Shown here: piece after piece, positions 44,319-55,869 of the stretch
Layout of the letters: the number at the start of each line of letters is the position of its first letter
Numbering within the stretch: position 1 is the stretch's first letter
Assembly: GCA_022494885.1 (NCBI GenBank)
Contig: JAGVSM010001374.1
Location: 84,562-148,561, forward strand
From: Micrasema longulum
Taxonomy: Eukaryota > Arthropoda > Insecta > Trichoptera > Brachycentridae
Direction: 5' to 3'
DNA: 64,000 nt
Translations under genes and position numbers: made by a program
Notes under the pieces: generated by a model
What the model saw: the letters and a program-made list of their open reading frames with translations, nothing else
Database searches by the model: none
What the model was told of the DNA's origin: nothing

Positions 44319-44640
44319 GAGGAAGTTCAGTGGTTTTTTAGTAAAAAAAAATTGTCAATAGACTGTCAAACTAAGCCAAAATAAAAAAAATATTAATAAT
44401 TATGAATCATATTATCATCGCTATGAATTTTTAAAGTTTTGCAATTTTGAAATTACTCCGCCCGTGACGTCCCGAGTCGTCATCGGTGAGTTGTTTGGTG
44501 AGTTGCGGTCAAAATACACTAAACGTTGAAAAAAAGGCTACCCGGAATCCGGAAATCAATTACAACCCATAACGACGCTGTGATTGATTGGTTGATTTAT
44601 TAATTGGATAATTTATGAAGCGCCGTTTTTGTAAAAATCA
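44319..44640 (-). mobile_element. GAGGAACTTCAG-family MITE, inverted and decayed copy
   Basis: TGAGGAAGTTCAGTGGTTTT at the outer end, then GTCAATAGACTGTCAAACTA, ATTACTCCGCCCGTGACGTC. The far end is not preserved. Confidence 0.65.
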
Positions 44641-45032
44641 CCCTAAGGGTGCCTATTTGTAACGTAGTTCAAATTTAGGCATTAAATTTCACACGTTTTC
44701 TCATTACACCCAAAAAAATTCTTAATTTAAGAATTTGGATGTTGGAAAGTTGCCTAAGTGTATTTAATTGATCTGATTACATGGCACGAGTCTAAAATCA
44801 CTTTGACATGTCATTTGAAAAAAATCACGTGATTGATAAAAATGGACAAAACACAAATAACTGTTTTTCTCTAAACGTTCTTTTTTGACTTAGAACACTT
44901 TGAAAAATCGTTCTTCAATTTTTAATTTATATTCAATAAATTATAATTTATAGTTTACTTATTAGAAACAGTTTACTCCTAGGACAAGACTTGTTTTCTT
45001 CTCACACCCAACGTGAATGCTCGTCATGTACA

Positions 45033-45433
45033 TGAGGAACTTCAGCCCTACGGGAAATTGGATACAAAAAAGTCAGTTTAAATTAGAGCATTAAATTATA
45101 CGGCAGTATTTCATTTTGAAAGTTTCTTGAAAATGTACGAAAATTAAAAAAATATATATTCCAATAAAAACTGACTATTTTGAACGACGTCACTGGTTCA
45201 TATGAATCAACCAATGATAAGAGAGTTGTGGAAGATTTCCGGCTACGTACCGTCAACGGACCAATCGGCAGAACTGACCGCGATGAAGCGGAAGAGAACA
45301 GACGTCACACGCGGAGTAATTTCAGAAATACATAACTTGAAAAAAATCATTGCGCTGATAAACGATACATAGAAAATTTGGCTCAGTTTAATAGTCTATT
45401 AACAAATAAAAAAAATACCACTGAACTCCCTCA
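45033..45433 (+). mobile_element. GAGGAACTTCAG-family MITE, most complete copy (401 bp)
   Basis: Left end TGAGGAACTTCAGCCCTACG, right end CCACTGAACTCCCTCA (inverse TGAGGGAGTTCAGTGG), so the terminal repeats are about 14 bp with mismatches. Internal landmarks: ACCAATGATAAGAGAGTTGT, CAATCGGCAGAACTGACCGC, GACGTCACACGCGGAGTAAT. No coding potential; no convincing target duplication. Confidence 0.75.
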
Positions 45434-46267
45434 TTCCAGCACGTACTATATCCCAGAGGCGAACCGTGTATAAAGGCGATTATGCGCAGCTTACCATTAT
45501 ATTGTATAATAATGTTTTACTGTAACTTTATTTACAGAAAAACAAATAAATAATTACTGTTTATTTTAAATCATTTCCACCGTTTGTATTTTTATCCTAA
45601 TATAAATATTTATATTAATAAAGCGCGCTCAGCGCCTACGGTGAGCCAAGAAACTAGCCGATTATTCCAGCTTATTTTTTCATACAAATAAGTATACTGT
45701 ATTTTGAATGTCTTAACACCAGTGCGGGTTTTTTCTCCTAGATTAAACTTGCAGATTATTAGAAGATTCTTGATTTGGAAAACAGTATTTCAAACATTAT
45801 TTCTTAAGGGCTATTTTTCTTTGAGATGGTACTTTTGAGATAAGACGATAATTACTTTCATGCGTCATATCGCAGGGCATATAGCACTCCACGCGGCCGT
45901 TTTTAGCACTTTTAATTACTAGAACAGTTCGGCCAGTTGATATTTCAATTGAATACCTAATATCGACTGAATTCATAGTACTATTTTTTATTTATCTTTT
46001 GATAAGTTTTGTATTAAAGAAATTGATAATATTTTAAGACGTTACGTCACTTAAGTTGATTTCATGGATGAGAGTTGTATCACACAGAACTAGAAAAATA
46101 TCAATTTATAGTATATACTACTTACATTATATTATGTACCTTCTATGTAGGTACAAATATATGTTATTTTTTTATAGCTTACCTGTAAATAAAATCACCA
46201 TTCGCCACTGCTATATCCATACCACCATAGTCCACGTTAGCTCTCTTTAGTTTACCTTGACGATGAC

Positions 46268-46450
46268 ATGAAAGTCGCTTTGTTTCCCACGGGGGTGTGG
46301 TTATTTCAGGGATTTATTTACTATCTACTCCTGTTCATTACTTTAGCACAAAACCCGATGAACGATAGTTCGCTATTCATCCAGAGAATCGATTGTACTC
46401 AAATAAAGGGCATTCGAACAACAAAAGCCCCTGCCGGAGCCGGCAGCTAA
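46268..46450 (+). other. 60-codon open frame with signal-peptide-like start (unproven)
   Basis: The frame starts MKVALFPTGVWLFQGFIYYL, then LLFITLAQNPMNDSS, and ends TKAPAGAGS. A long hydrophobic core followed by ITLA-Q could be a secretion signal. There is one Cys and no known family motif. Chance frame is quite possible. Confidence 0.2.
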
Positions 46451-46709
46451 AGAAACGCTAAAAAACAGGCCATGGATTATCCGTGGAACATTATTTATGG
46501 AGGATGTTTGGGAGTACAAACACCCAAAGAGGATTTATCCGAACCATATTAAATAAATCAATAAATTGTAATAAGGTTTCATTTTGTATACCTACGTTTG
46601 GCTACACGCACATCTTTTCAAAATATTTATATAGGGTGTTAGCATCAGCTATGTCCGTTTTATTTCAAATTTAAAACTGAGCACCAAAAATAAAACATAA
46701 TGGTAAGGG

Positions 46710-47511
46710 CATAGAATTAAGAATAGTCCAGAAACTGCATACGTACATCAAACAGAAGGCGACTCAACTACTCATAAATGAGTAGGTTTACGTTTTGACC
46801 CATTAGTTTCTTTGTAGACGTCGCTCAATACGCAACTCCTGATTTGAATTCAATTATGCCGTGTTGCGTTCTGTTAAAGTGAAGAAATACTGTTAGGATC
46901 TTAAAGAAACAGGATGCAATCACATTGTGTAATTAGCTAATGACTGTGTATATAACAAATGCATTACATAAAAATTAAATTATTTTTCCATCTGTCAGAT
47001 TGTCGAAAAAACAAAATGGAAATTTCGTTAGTGTTGCCAGGGCAGTAAATTTTTTCACCCTGCTTTGCTCATCTAATGAGAGAATTAATGAAAATTTTAT
47101 CTCGAATTCAACAACTCTGTGGTGGAAGTTTGACCGACATTATCTTTAAAACATCAAATTTTATTTGACATGATATAAAAATATCCGTTTCATGTCAAAT
47201 GAAATTTGTTTGGTATTTTAAGTTTAAAGTTCATTAATTCAATTACTCTTATTAAATGACCCTTTACTTATCTACTCTGTTGTGTCAATCAATGTTTCCG
47301 CGTGCAAAATAAAATTTTAGAGAAATTAACAGATTGCTTTTTTTTACCTTACATTTGTGTTATGGTTATATTCTTTGCGATCTGGCAATATTACCCGGTG
47401 ACTTCAAGTATGCGCGCGGCGAAAGTGTGTATAAGTGGGGGAATTATTGGACACAGTCCGATGTATTCAAATATGATTCTACGCTTCTTCTGGACCATTC
47501 TTAATTCTATG
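46710..47511 (+). mobile_element. P-like nonautonomous DNA transposon, copy 2, with intact ends
   Basis: Begins CATAGAATTAAGAATAGTCC, ends GGACCATTCTTAATTCTATG. The flanking 8-bp repeats GGTAAGGG (46702-46709 and 47512-47519) are identical. It is nearly colinear with the copy at 474-1270, including the MPCC start (which here meets a stop), ACTACTCATAAATGAGTAG and the GGAAGTTTGACCGACATTAT region. Intact ends and matching duplications suggest fairly recent insertion, needing transposase from elsewhere. Confidence 0.85.
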
Positions 47512-47828
47512 GGTAAGGGTTAGACGTCATTCGAAAAATGATTTTCTGCTCTATTCTTATTTGAAAAAAGGATATGTTTTTGGACAAGTTAATCAATAAA
47601 ATATTTTGAAATTTGAATAACTATTTATTTTACATTAAAATTTTATTTATATCTTCCTGTATAGCCCTTCAAAAAGAGCGATCTATTGTCGGCATCCTGA
47701 TCCTATATAAACATACCTGGACATGAAAAAATCGTCGATCTCTGAGATAATTAATTGCGTAGTGTTTTGGGGCAGCTACATAGTTTGAGGATTGATTATT
47801 TGTTAGTAGACTTTTATATCTAAGAACA

Positions 47829-48186
47829 AAGAAGTTCAGTAGCTTTTTGTATTTGTCAATAGACTCTTAAACTTAGCCAATTTAAAATATATATATATCG
47901 TATTATCAGCGCTATGATTTCTGAAATTACTCCGCATGTGACGCCAGAGGCTCTCTTCCGCTTTCCTCGGTCAGTTCTGCCGATTGGTCTGTTGACGCTA
48001 AGTAAACCGGATATAATTAACTGCTCTCTTATCATTGGACGATTCATGAACTAGTGACGTCGTTCAAAGCAGTTAGTTTTTATAATTATATTTTTGATTA
48101 TTTTTTCTGTACATTTTCAAGAAACTTTTACCGAGTGCAAGAAAATATTTTTTGTATTCAATTTCCCGTAGGGCTGAAGTTCCTCA
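47829..48186 (-). mobile_element. GAGGAACTTCAG-family MITE, inverted copy
   Basis: From GAAGTTCAGTAGCTTTTTG to CCCGTAGGGCTGAAGTTCCTCA. Contains CGGTCAGTTCTGCCGATTGG, ACTGCTCTCTTATCATTGGA and CTAGTGACGTCGTTCAAAG, the reverse complement of copy 45033. Confidence 0.75.
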
Positions 48187-48369
48187 TAGCCACCTAGTCA
48201 AAAACACTTGTCCGAGATTCTGGTTCTATTTCATGACAATGAACAAAGAATACATGTATATAGAATTTAAATGGAGAGTAACTTAATCAGAGAATACTCC
48301 ATATTCATGTTCAAATGCTCTTATGTTATATAGATTCTCTGGTAATAAATACGTATGTATATGCAATAA

Positions 48370-48700
48370 ACGTATTCAGAAGGAGCTTTGACTTGCTTAT
48401 GATGGCCTTTAAACTTCTGAACGGGTTAATTTAAAATCCCAACTTTTTGGAGCGCATAAAATTATATGTACCGAGCAACTATTTAAGAGCTAGGCAACAC
48501 AGACCGTTAAATTTCTTCCAGAATGCGGGACAAATTTACCGTTTTTGATGCCTGTGGGGAGAATTATTGGTCTGTCGGTAGCCTACCGAGAGATGTGGAT
48601 CTTTTCCATACAGGGATTACCAGTTTTAGACTCTTCCTCTCTAACTAGGTATTATAATGTGTATTAGTGACTTATTTGTCTTTGTTAACTATAGTTTTTA
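48370..48700 (+). pseudogene. Decayed CR1/Jockey-type C-terminal fragment
   Basis: Frame pieces LLMMAFKLLNGLI, stop, NPNFLERIKLYVPSNYLRAR, QHRPLNFFQNA and a later SIQGLPVLDSSSLTRYY resemble the region after the thumb of CR1/Jockey-like proteins (KxLNGxI...VPxxxLRxR). Heavily mutated. Confidence 0.5.
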
Positions 48701-48819
48701 TGGACCTTAATAATCTATTTTGCTTTTTTTTTATCACGCTTTTGTAGTTACCTAATTATTTAATTGATGATTTATTAGCACCTTACCAAAGCTCAAAACA
48801 CCAAACTTCTGAGTTTTAA

Positions 48820-49160
48820 GAGTAAGTGCTCGAGAAGAATATTAGGTATAAGGTGGTTAAATTTTATAACTAACATTGAAGTCCGAGAATGGACGCAGCA
48901 GCCTCCTATAACGAGCGTCTTGAGGATGCGGCAGTGGACCTGGTTTGGACACGTGCTGCGCATGCCTCAGGAGAACCTAAACCCAAGTTGCCTCTTCTTT
49001 AAACCTACGGGCTCACGCCGTCCTGGAAGGCCGTCAATGTCGATCTTAAGACCGTATTCGGCGGATTTAACGGGCGCTTGATTGACGTGGGAAGAGGCAA
49101 ACATGCTGGCTGGCGATAGGGTCTCCCGGAGGCAACTGGTGATGTCCGCATGCTCCACTT
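48820..49160 (+). pseudogene. RTE/BovB-type C-terminal fragment
   Basis: Translation KCSRRILGIRWLNFITNIEV, WTWFGHVLRMPQENLNPSCL, KPTGSRRPGRPSMS, one stop, LTWEEANMLAGDRVSRRQLV matches the conserved end of RTE-clade proteins (RILGIRW..., GHxLRxP, GxRRxGRPxxxW, AxDRxxWRxxV). The cryptic Trp of GRPxxxW is lost. The 5' part is missing. Confidence 0.75.
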
Positions 49161-49237
49161 AGGAGTGGATGTGGAAAAGAGAGAAAAAGACAACAAATGA
49201 CATCAAACGGAAATTTATTTGGATCTTTTATATTTAT

Positions 49238-49296
49238 AATCGGGTTGTGGTCCCGTGACTAGTGTTGCGGACTCACGGGCCAGAGGCCCGAGGTAA
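49238..49296 (+). repeat. SINE family A head fragment
   Basis: CGGGTTGTGGTCCCGTGACTAGTGTTGC, GGACTCACGGGCCAGAGG and CCGAGG: only the tRNA-like head, stopping just before the B box. Confidence 0.75.
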
Positions 49297-50039
49297 TTTA
49301 TGAACATTGTAATTGGCAGGAGTGCTGTATTGTATATTTTAAATTTGAATAAATAAATAAAATGCATAAATAAAATAATTAACAATAGTGATAAGTTAAT
49401 AATGATTGCGGGCATGGTTAGCGTATCCCTAGTACAGTAATGCATCACGTATGTAACCATTTTTGTACGCTGATAGTGACAGATTTATTGCCTTTTGAGC
49501 TGTCAATATCCAACGGCAGTGAGTGTCCTCTTGAATAGGAAAACCGCCAATTTAGAAACTGTCGTTCCCGAGCGGACCGCTAAGGGCGATGGCGCTAGTG
49601 TATGTTCCGCTGGACAACGGGCTATTTTATATACGCGGGATGTTCAAAACTAAAATGGAAAATAACTAAATTCTCAGCGGCTTTTGTTTGCTGCAGCGAT
49701 AAATTTGATTCTAGGCCACAGATATTCTGGATAAACTATCTTGCTCGATCTGCTACTGTTAATGCGGGAGTGAATGAGATAAGTCTATGATTTGGACTGG
49801 TTTTACATTAAAAGGTTTGTTTGTTGTCATGGCGGATCGCCAGTATATTACATATTATATAATGTTCTTTGGCAAGATAGCGGACGCCCAATAGAGATAG
49901 GTATCCGATTTTATTATATAAAATTAATGGGCCACATATATAGTACGTCGCGTGACTGAAAAACCAATTTAAATCGCTTGACTAGAAACCACATTTTTAC
50001 TCAATTCCAACTTTACTGCACATTTAAAATTATTACATA

Positions 50040-50760
50040 TGGTACTAGCTTTAGTATTTAATAAAGTTGCCATCCGTCCCGATATGTCGGAACTGTCACC
50101 GTTATTAAGCCCTCTGTCCCGACGTTCCGATGAAACTTTAAATGTCTCAATTTAAGCGTAGACAGTTAAGCAACGCAGTGACTGACTACGAACGAGTGAA
50201 CTAGGTGGCGAATGCTTTCGGCAATTTATTTATGTAAAATGTTTCTTAGAGGCTGAACTTGCCGCGATAGAGTGGAAGTCGATTGGTTCCGTGGAAGAAA
50301 GGTGGATTTATTTTTGACAATTGTTAAAATTATGCGAGTGGGTATGTATTATCAATTCATGCTCATTAACACCATGGCGGAAAAAGTAATATCATCGATA
50401 TCGACTCAGTGCAAAAGACCGATAAAAGAAGTCGTCCGCTGACAGGGACAGTAGAATCAATATTGCAGTATCAAGTTATTGTTTGACGACTTTCATTGGT
50501 TTCTACTCGTACAGATACGTAAAAGGGAAAAAGAACTGCTCAATGTAAAATCATCAAAAAAATATATTCAGCAAGTACTTCTTTCGCAAAAAACACCACA
50601 TCGAATTTAAAAAAAACATTTCAATTATATTTTTGAAAATTCATCATAAAAATATTTGTTTTGTTACAACATCTCTCCACCTCAGAACGTCCCGACAAGA
50701 CCCTAGCAAATTCTAGCAACCCTAGTATAGAAACATGTTGTACCTACAAACTTTTATTTT
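50040..50760. mobile_element. Possible hAT-like nonautonomous element
   Basis: GTTGCCATCCGTCCCGATATG at the left and CGTCCCGACAAGACCCTAGC..CTAGCAACCCTAGTA at the right are partly inverted (GTTGC...GTCCCGA). The resemblance is to GTTGCCA-type hAT ends. Alignment of the arms is imperfect. Confidence 0.25.
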
Positions 50761-50789
50761 TATTTTTGGCACTGACCCAACTCATTGCC

Positions 50790-50965
50790 TAGGTAGGCTT
50801 TTGTAGTCGGCTCTTCTCGTTCTTGGGCTGTATTTTCTTCGGTTCTAGGTGTTTTTTCTTTCATTTAGGCCGTTTCTCCGGAGGATTTTGGAACATTGGG
50901 TTATCCAGGAGTTCTTTGGTCTTCCTCTGGATAACTGCCGGGGAGGATCCATAGATATTGCCTTA
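50790..50965 (-). pseudogene. RTE-like protein end fragment
   Basis: Minus-strand translation SRGRPKNSWITQCSKILRRN-GLNERKNT, stop, NRRKYSPRTRRADYKSLP fits the GRPxxxW...NGL...A-x-DR/NR end of an RTE/CR1-like protein. Very short. Confidence 0.5.
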
Positions 50966-50989
50966 TTTACTGTATGGTATAGACCAGCG

Positions 50990-51300
50990 GTTGGCAACTA
51001 GTTTTGGTGGCGGGCCGTATGAATATGTCATTTTTTTGGGGGCAACGCGACCATCGACGTCACTCCAATTAAAAACCAATGTGCCTAAAATTAAGAATAC
51101 AATTTAAAACGTATCTTTAATTCAAAGCATGCGGACTACAACACTCGTTACCATGAACATTCGGATTTACGAAATAAGGAAGTGAAATCCTTGGCCGGGC
51201 TGCAAGTACTACTTTAGGACAGTGATCGCCACACGGTAGCTCGCCGAGCCTTTTTTGGTGGCTCGCGTAGGATATTAAATTTGCCTAGTAAATTTTATTA
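50990..51300. other. hAT-like terminal motifs
   Basis: CCAGCGGTTGGCAACTAGTT-TTGGTGGCGGGCCGT and, 220 bp on, CAGTGATCGCCACACGGTAGCTCGC resemble ends of nonautonomous hAT elements. No complete element can be bounded. Confidence 0.25.
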
Positions 51301-51561
51301 TTGAACTTCGAAAATAAAAAATGTGCTAAATTTCAACGAAATGCTTAAAAGGTTGCCGCTGTAATAATTTTTTTGGCATAACAATTTGTGCGTACAGACG
51401 AAGTAAAATACTAGAGCGGTCAGCGATGTATTACGATTGATGCGAACTGCGTCATACACTGCTCATTTGAATAACGCATTTGTTAAACTGATGTTCTAAT
51501 TTATTTAAACTGATATTAAATATTATGTATGTATTAAACACTAAAAAGAGGGAATATGTAT

Positions 51562-52200
51562 AGGTAGCTCACATCCTTATGCATATCAGCTGCGGAGTAT
51601 ACGTGCCCGGTGTGGCAAAAATCTGCCCACTCCAAACAGGTGGACATTGCAGTTTATGAAATGGTACGAATAGTAGCAGGATGCCTCAAGCCAACACCGA
51701 CTGATAAAATATACTCAATCATCGGAATTGCTCCACCACACATTCGAAGAAGGACAGCTGCAGAAGCAGAGAGGTACAAACAAACCTACGATCCTAGACA
51801 TCCCCTACACCACCATCAACCGACGCCCTCGCGTCTGAGATCTAGAAACAGTTTCATCAAAGCCACCTCCCCAGTTGAATCCTCACAACAGTGGAAAGAA
51901 GAACTATGGCAACAGTATCTTAAAGCGACACTGTGGATGGATCCAAATGAGGGTATCCAAGGAGGTGAACACCTACCATACTCTCTATGGATCGCCCTCA
52001 ATAGATTACGGGTGGGTGTTACACGATGTAAAAAAATCTCCAAAGGTGGGGGGGTTGTATTGTGTGATTGCGGCGCTACCCAGGACGACAGCCACCTATT
52101 GACATGCCCGCTCATGGAGGAAGGCTGGCATCCTGGGGACCTAATTGTGGCAAACGACAAGGCGATATCTGTCGCCGCATATTGGAGTGGCAGGATATAA
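51562..52200 (+). pseudogene. Non-LTR (Jockey-superfamily type) C-terminal fragment, open frame
   Basis: ISAAEYTCPVWQKSAHSKQV, RIVAGCLKPTPTDKIYSI, GIAPPHIRRR, LNRLRVGVTRCKKISKGGG, CDCGATQDDSHLLTCPL and KAISVAAYWSGRI then TAA (52198-52200). These are the well-conserved post-RT motifs including a C-x-CG...HxxxxCP zinc-binding tail. The frame is open for about 210 codons without a stop, unlike most relics here, so insertion may be recent. The 5' end is truncated at about 51562, within the domain. Confidence 0.8.
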
Positions 52201-52640
52201 TCCAACCGGACACGCTAAGTAAGTATTTGTAGCATAAAAAATATTTTTAAATTTTAAATTTTGAATTCTCCCTAAAACGGTCATTCAATTGGCCACACCC
52301 CTAATACGCCACGGTTTATGTTTATTTGTTCCCGACCATTTAAATGTGTTTATAACAACACGAACACGTGACAACACGAATCTTGACGTCACAACTTTCA
52401 AGGCCAAACATGTCGCGTTTTTCTAGTGACGTATTTTCTTTAAATTTATTTAACATTTATACATGAAAACATTTCTCCACAGTATACATATTGATTTTGA
52501 AAATAATTATTATTTATAATTAATTATACAAAATCCATTTAATATATGTATATTTATCGGTATTCTTAGTATGTGATATGTATAATGTATAGACCTTGTC
52601 TTTTATTTACTGTATGTGCCTACGACCTATGACCCATATC

Positions 52641-52998
52641 CAGAATGTTCATTAAACCCTGTCACATCCGAAACCATGATGATCAGTATGAGCAAGAAGA
52701 CATATTGGGACATTAAAATATTTTTTTAGAACGAATGAAATTTTAAAAATTTAAGTATCAAAAAAAGCAAATGGTTGCTTACTTCCGCAGAGGAGAAACG
52801 AGGAGGGAGGGGGGAGTCTGATACTGCTCCGCGCTCCCCTCACTTCTCCCCTGCAGAAGTAGACAACCGTTTGTTTTTTAAATTATTTTATTTAAAAAAA
52901 TGTTTTGTTCTAAACATTTTTAAAATATGCTAATATGTCTTCTTGCCCATACTGATCATCGTGCTTCCGGATGTGACAGGGTTTAAAGAACACCCTGT
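52641..52998. mobile_element. Foldback MITE of the CAGGGTG family
   Basis: CAGAATGTTCATTAAACCCTG-TCACATCCGAAACCATGATG and the inverse CATCGTGCTTCCGGATGTGA-CAGGGTTTAAAGAACACCCTG. Central arms GGTTGCTTACTTCCGCAGAG and CCTGCAGAAGTAGACAACC. Confidence 0.8.
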
Positions 52999-53345
52999 AT
53001 AATTTGTAATATCACTAAAAGCACCAGAGTAAAAAATACATAGCGTTGATAGGTGCACATTTTTTTTTTTAATAGGTACCAATAGTAAAAAAATCTGCAG
53101 CTAGGAAGGAAATATCATAAAAAGGTATTTAATAAATGCCGATGCCAAAAAGTCGTCTAAAACAGCTTGCCGAATAAAACTTCCGAACTTTTCTTTAGCG
53201 GATTAGTCTCTATAAATATATCACGTGGGTCTTTATTTCTAAAGGGCGCACACCTTTTTTTATATGGTTATTAATTTTAATGAAAATAATATTTTCAGGA
53301 TTTTTTATTTAAATAGATTTTTATTTTTTGGCGGTTAACCGCAGG

Positions 53346-53417
53346 TCCTCGGTAGTATAGTGGTCAGTATCCCCGCCTGTCACGCGGGAGACCGGGGTTC
53401 GATTCCCCGCCGGGGAG
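53346..53417 (+). tRNA. tRNA-Asp (GTC)
   Basis: A 72-nt cloverleaf. The acceptor TCCTCGG pairs with CCGGGGA (one G-U) with discriminator G. The anticodon stem CCCGC/GCGGG holds loop CTGTCAC, giving anticodon GTC. T-arm CGGGG/CCCCG with loop TTCGATT. A box TAGTATAGTGG and B box GGTTCGATTCC are intact. The body is identical to the second copy 400 bp downstream. Confidence 0.95.
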
Positions 53418-53817
53418 GATTTAATTTTGCAATCGTAAACGTATTTTTTATTTAATATATTAATTTTAAATTATGAATGTAGAGCGTGTATGTGAGTTAA
53501 GAATAGAATCCTTGCCTTCACACATATTATTCATTTTGTACTACGTCAGTAGTACAATATTCTTATTCACCTACCATAAATGCAGCCTACATACATTTTA
53601 TTTTACAATACACTGTAGTATACTCATACATTTTACTATGCCTTTTTTATCACTATGAAGCGAATAACATTTAAAAAAACTGCGGTATTACACATTACAC
53701 ATCTATGTCAATGAGGTATTTTTAAAAACATAATGGAAGGATCGAGAAAAAGTAAGCCATTTTGTTAGATAAACCATAAATTGTTTATATATTATCATTT
53801 TGACGCTCACTTCACAT

Positions 53818-53889
53818 TCCTCGGTAGTATAGTGGTCAGTATCCCCGCCTGTCACGCGGGAGACCGGGGTTCGATTCCCCGCCGGGGAG
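53818..53889 (+). tRNA. tRNA-Asp (GTC), second copy
   Basis: Identical 72-nt sequence to 53346-53417, followed at once by a run of T (53891 onward), the RNA polymerase III terminator. Flanks of the two copies differ except for a few bases, so only the gene body is shared. Confidence 0.95.
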
Positions 53890-53969
53890 ATTTTTTTTTC
53901 CATTTATGAATCACGAAATCAGTGCAAAAAACAAATTAATACTACAACGGTACTTTATTTTGTATTTAT

Positions 53970-54041
53970 AGGTTCCACCGAGATTTGAACTCGGATCGCT
54001 GGATTCAAAGTCCAGAGTGCTAACCATTACACCATGGAACC
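53970..54041 (-). tRNA. tRNA-Gln (TTG)
   Basis: Minus strand: GGTTCCA acceptor pairs with TGGAACC, discriminator T. The anticodon stem CTGGA/TCCAG holds loop CTTTGAA, anticodon TTG. D-arm and T-arm (CCGAG/CTCGG with TTCAAAT loop) close. It is convergent with the second tRNA-Asp, 80 bp away. Confidence 0.93.
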
Positions 54042-54255
54042 GCTCACGTCATTGAGCAAACAAATGAAAATGATGGTCTGATGATTATGTTTGTATTTAA
54101 TCATTTACAATTTAATTAATGCTATCTCTGTGAAATACAGGTATGTTCATAATTTGATTTATAGATAGTTACACATAACTTTAGTAACCAGTGCTGTGCC
54201 TTATGCAACATTAGGTACGAATAAAAGGTACGTTAACTAAAAATCCACTTACACC

Positions 54256-54482
54256 TGGACAATACAATACTATTTTGTCCTAGAACTAGACGCTAGAGCT
54301 CGACCGATTAAGTAGCAATTTGTAGGACAAAACAATGTTCCAAGACATTGGCACGGGATGGACCGGCTATCGCTGCGGAACAGTGATTGCCCGAATTTTC
54401 GTATTGTCCTAGAGTTCTGTCCTGCGCGGTTGAGTCTGTTCACGGAGCTGGGACAATATTTTCATATCTATTGTATTGTCCA
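54256..54482. mobile_element. 227-bp MITE with TGGACAATACAATA ends
   Basis: TGGACAATACAATA at the left and TATTGTATTGTCCA at the right are exact inverses. Inside, further GTCCTAGAACTAGA / CCTAGAGTTCTGTCC and AGGACAAAACAATGTTCC repeats echo the end motif. No coding capacity. Confidence 0.65.
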
Positions 54483-54649
54483 CATCTAAACGATATTTTA
54501 CACACGGTTTTTCAGTGCTATATCGCAAAACTTCAGAGAATTTTTTTTTGTGACGTCCGTTTAAAACATCCTACCGATTTTTTTCAAAATAGCATTTTTA
54601 TTTTTTAAACATTTTATGACACCTTGCTAGGTTTCAAAACTGCAAACTA

Positions 54650-54870
54650 CAGAGTTTTGATATCTCAGAAGAAGGCTATGCGGTAGTTTGACTTTATGCG
54701 GAATGAGGAAATAAGATAACGGATGCAGTGAATTCTGGTGACAACTGTTATTGACGATGTCGGAAGCAATATGGTTGGCTGGGCCATATACTGCGGATGC
54801 CTCCTGAGATCCTTAACCACGTTTGCTCCAACTAGACGGCGGATATGGAATGATGATGATGATTTTTATA
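54650..54870 (+). pseudogene. RTE-like 3' relic with GATGATGATG tail
   Basis: AACTGCAAACTACAGAGTTT... to SNMVGWAIYCG(C)LLRSLT- type coding traces (compare GWxGHIxRMP) and a final ATGATGATGATG run fit the end of an RTE-type element. Weak. Confidence 0.3.
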
Positions 54871-54957
54871 TATTTTTTAATGGTTTCATACGGTTTACAC
54901 CAGAGCTGTGCAAGGCATGGGTTCTGTCAAATTTAAATTAAAAAAAAGTAAAAAAAA

Positions 54958-55135
54958 GTGAACGCCCTCAGTTGGTAGTGCATGTGTCTCGCAAATAATC
55001 ATAGAAACTCATAGATTTCGGTGAAGAGCAGTCATCATAGGGCAACACTTAAAATAAATCTCCTCGGGAATCGAACTAAGAGAATTAATTTCGTAAGCCG
55101 GGAATTTGACCACAGCTCCATAACACTTCTACAAC
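54958..55135 (-). repeat. tRNA-like SINE relic
   Basis: Minus strand: ATGGAGCTGTGGTCAAATTC (A-box-like) and TAGTTCGATTCCCGAGGAG (B box) spaced as in a tRNA-derived SINE head. It does not fold as a tRNA and is not clearly one of the three families above. Confidence 0.35.
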
Positions 55136-55869
55136 CGAGCGTCGTAATGACAAGTTAGGTTACCTTTTAAGCCGAGTCTCAAACCTAACCTAGCGGATAA
55201 AATTATTTCAAATTAATGTATTATTTCCTATAAGTCAACACCGCTAAAAATATAAATTATACGAGGGAAGAACAACATTTTGATAGAGAACAAACTAGTA
55301 TTAATTTTATTTTATAATAATATAATAAGCATAGAATTAAGATTAGTCAAGTTATGGCTAAAAAAAAGTTGACTTCATAGATTATACATAGATGGCAGTA
55401 GTATTGTATCACGAATCTCATAGAGTTATACATTATTCAGACTAAACTTGAATAATGTAAAATCATATGTGAATCTACGCAAATAAAAATAATATTTTGA
55501 AATGGCTTGTTTAAAATGTTAAACGAATCAGTGGTGAGTCCACCAGGCATTTCTTTCATTGTCATAGTAAACAATGTTTTTCAAATTTGGCAGCATGAAC
55601 GTCTTGTCACAATAAATATGTCGAAGCAGTTAACCGTTTTCATCTGGATCATTATTATTATTCTTATAAATAACCTAACATTTGATTTCCGAATACTTTT
55701 TTTCCAAATAATTTAGGAGTTACTTAGCTCGTATAAAAATTTCTCGCAGTGAACCCAACAAAACGAAGAAAATAGTGAATGATTTAGATAACATTATAAA
55801 TAAAATTATAAATAAGATTTCATACCTTGTAACAAATATTGTAAAAGTTCAAAATGTTGTAAACAATTG

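Noticed and set aside
55330..55352. A further P-like element end (CATAGAATTAAGATTAGTC)
   Set aside because: Only one end-like motif of about 20 bp is present with no opposite end or internal match.
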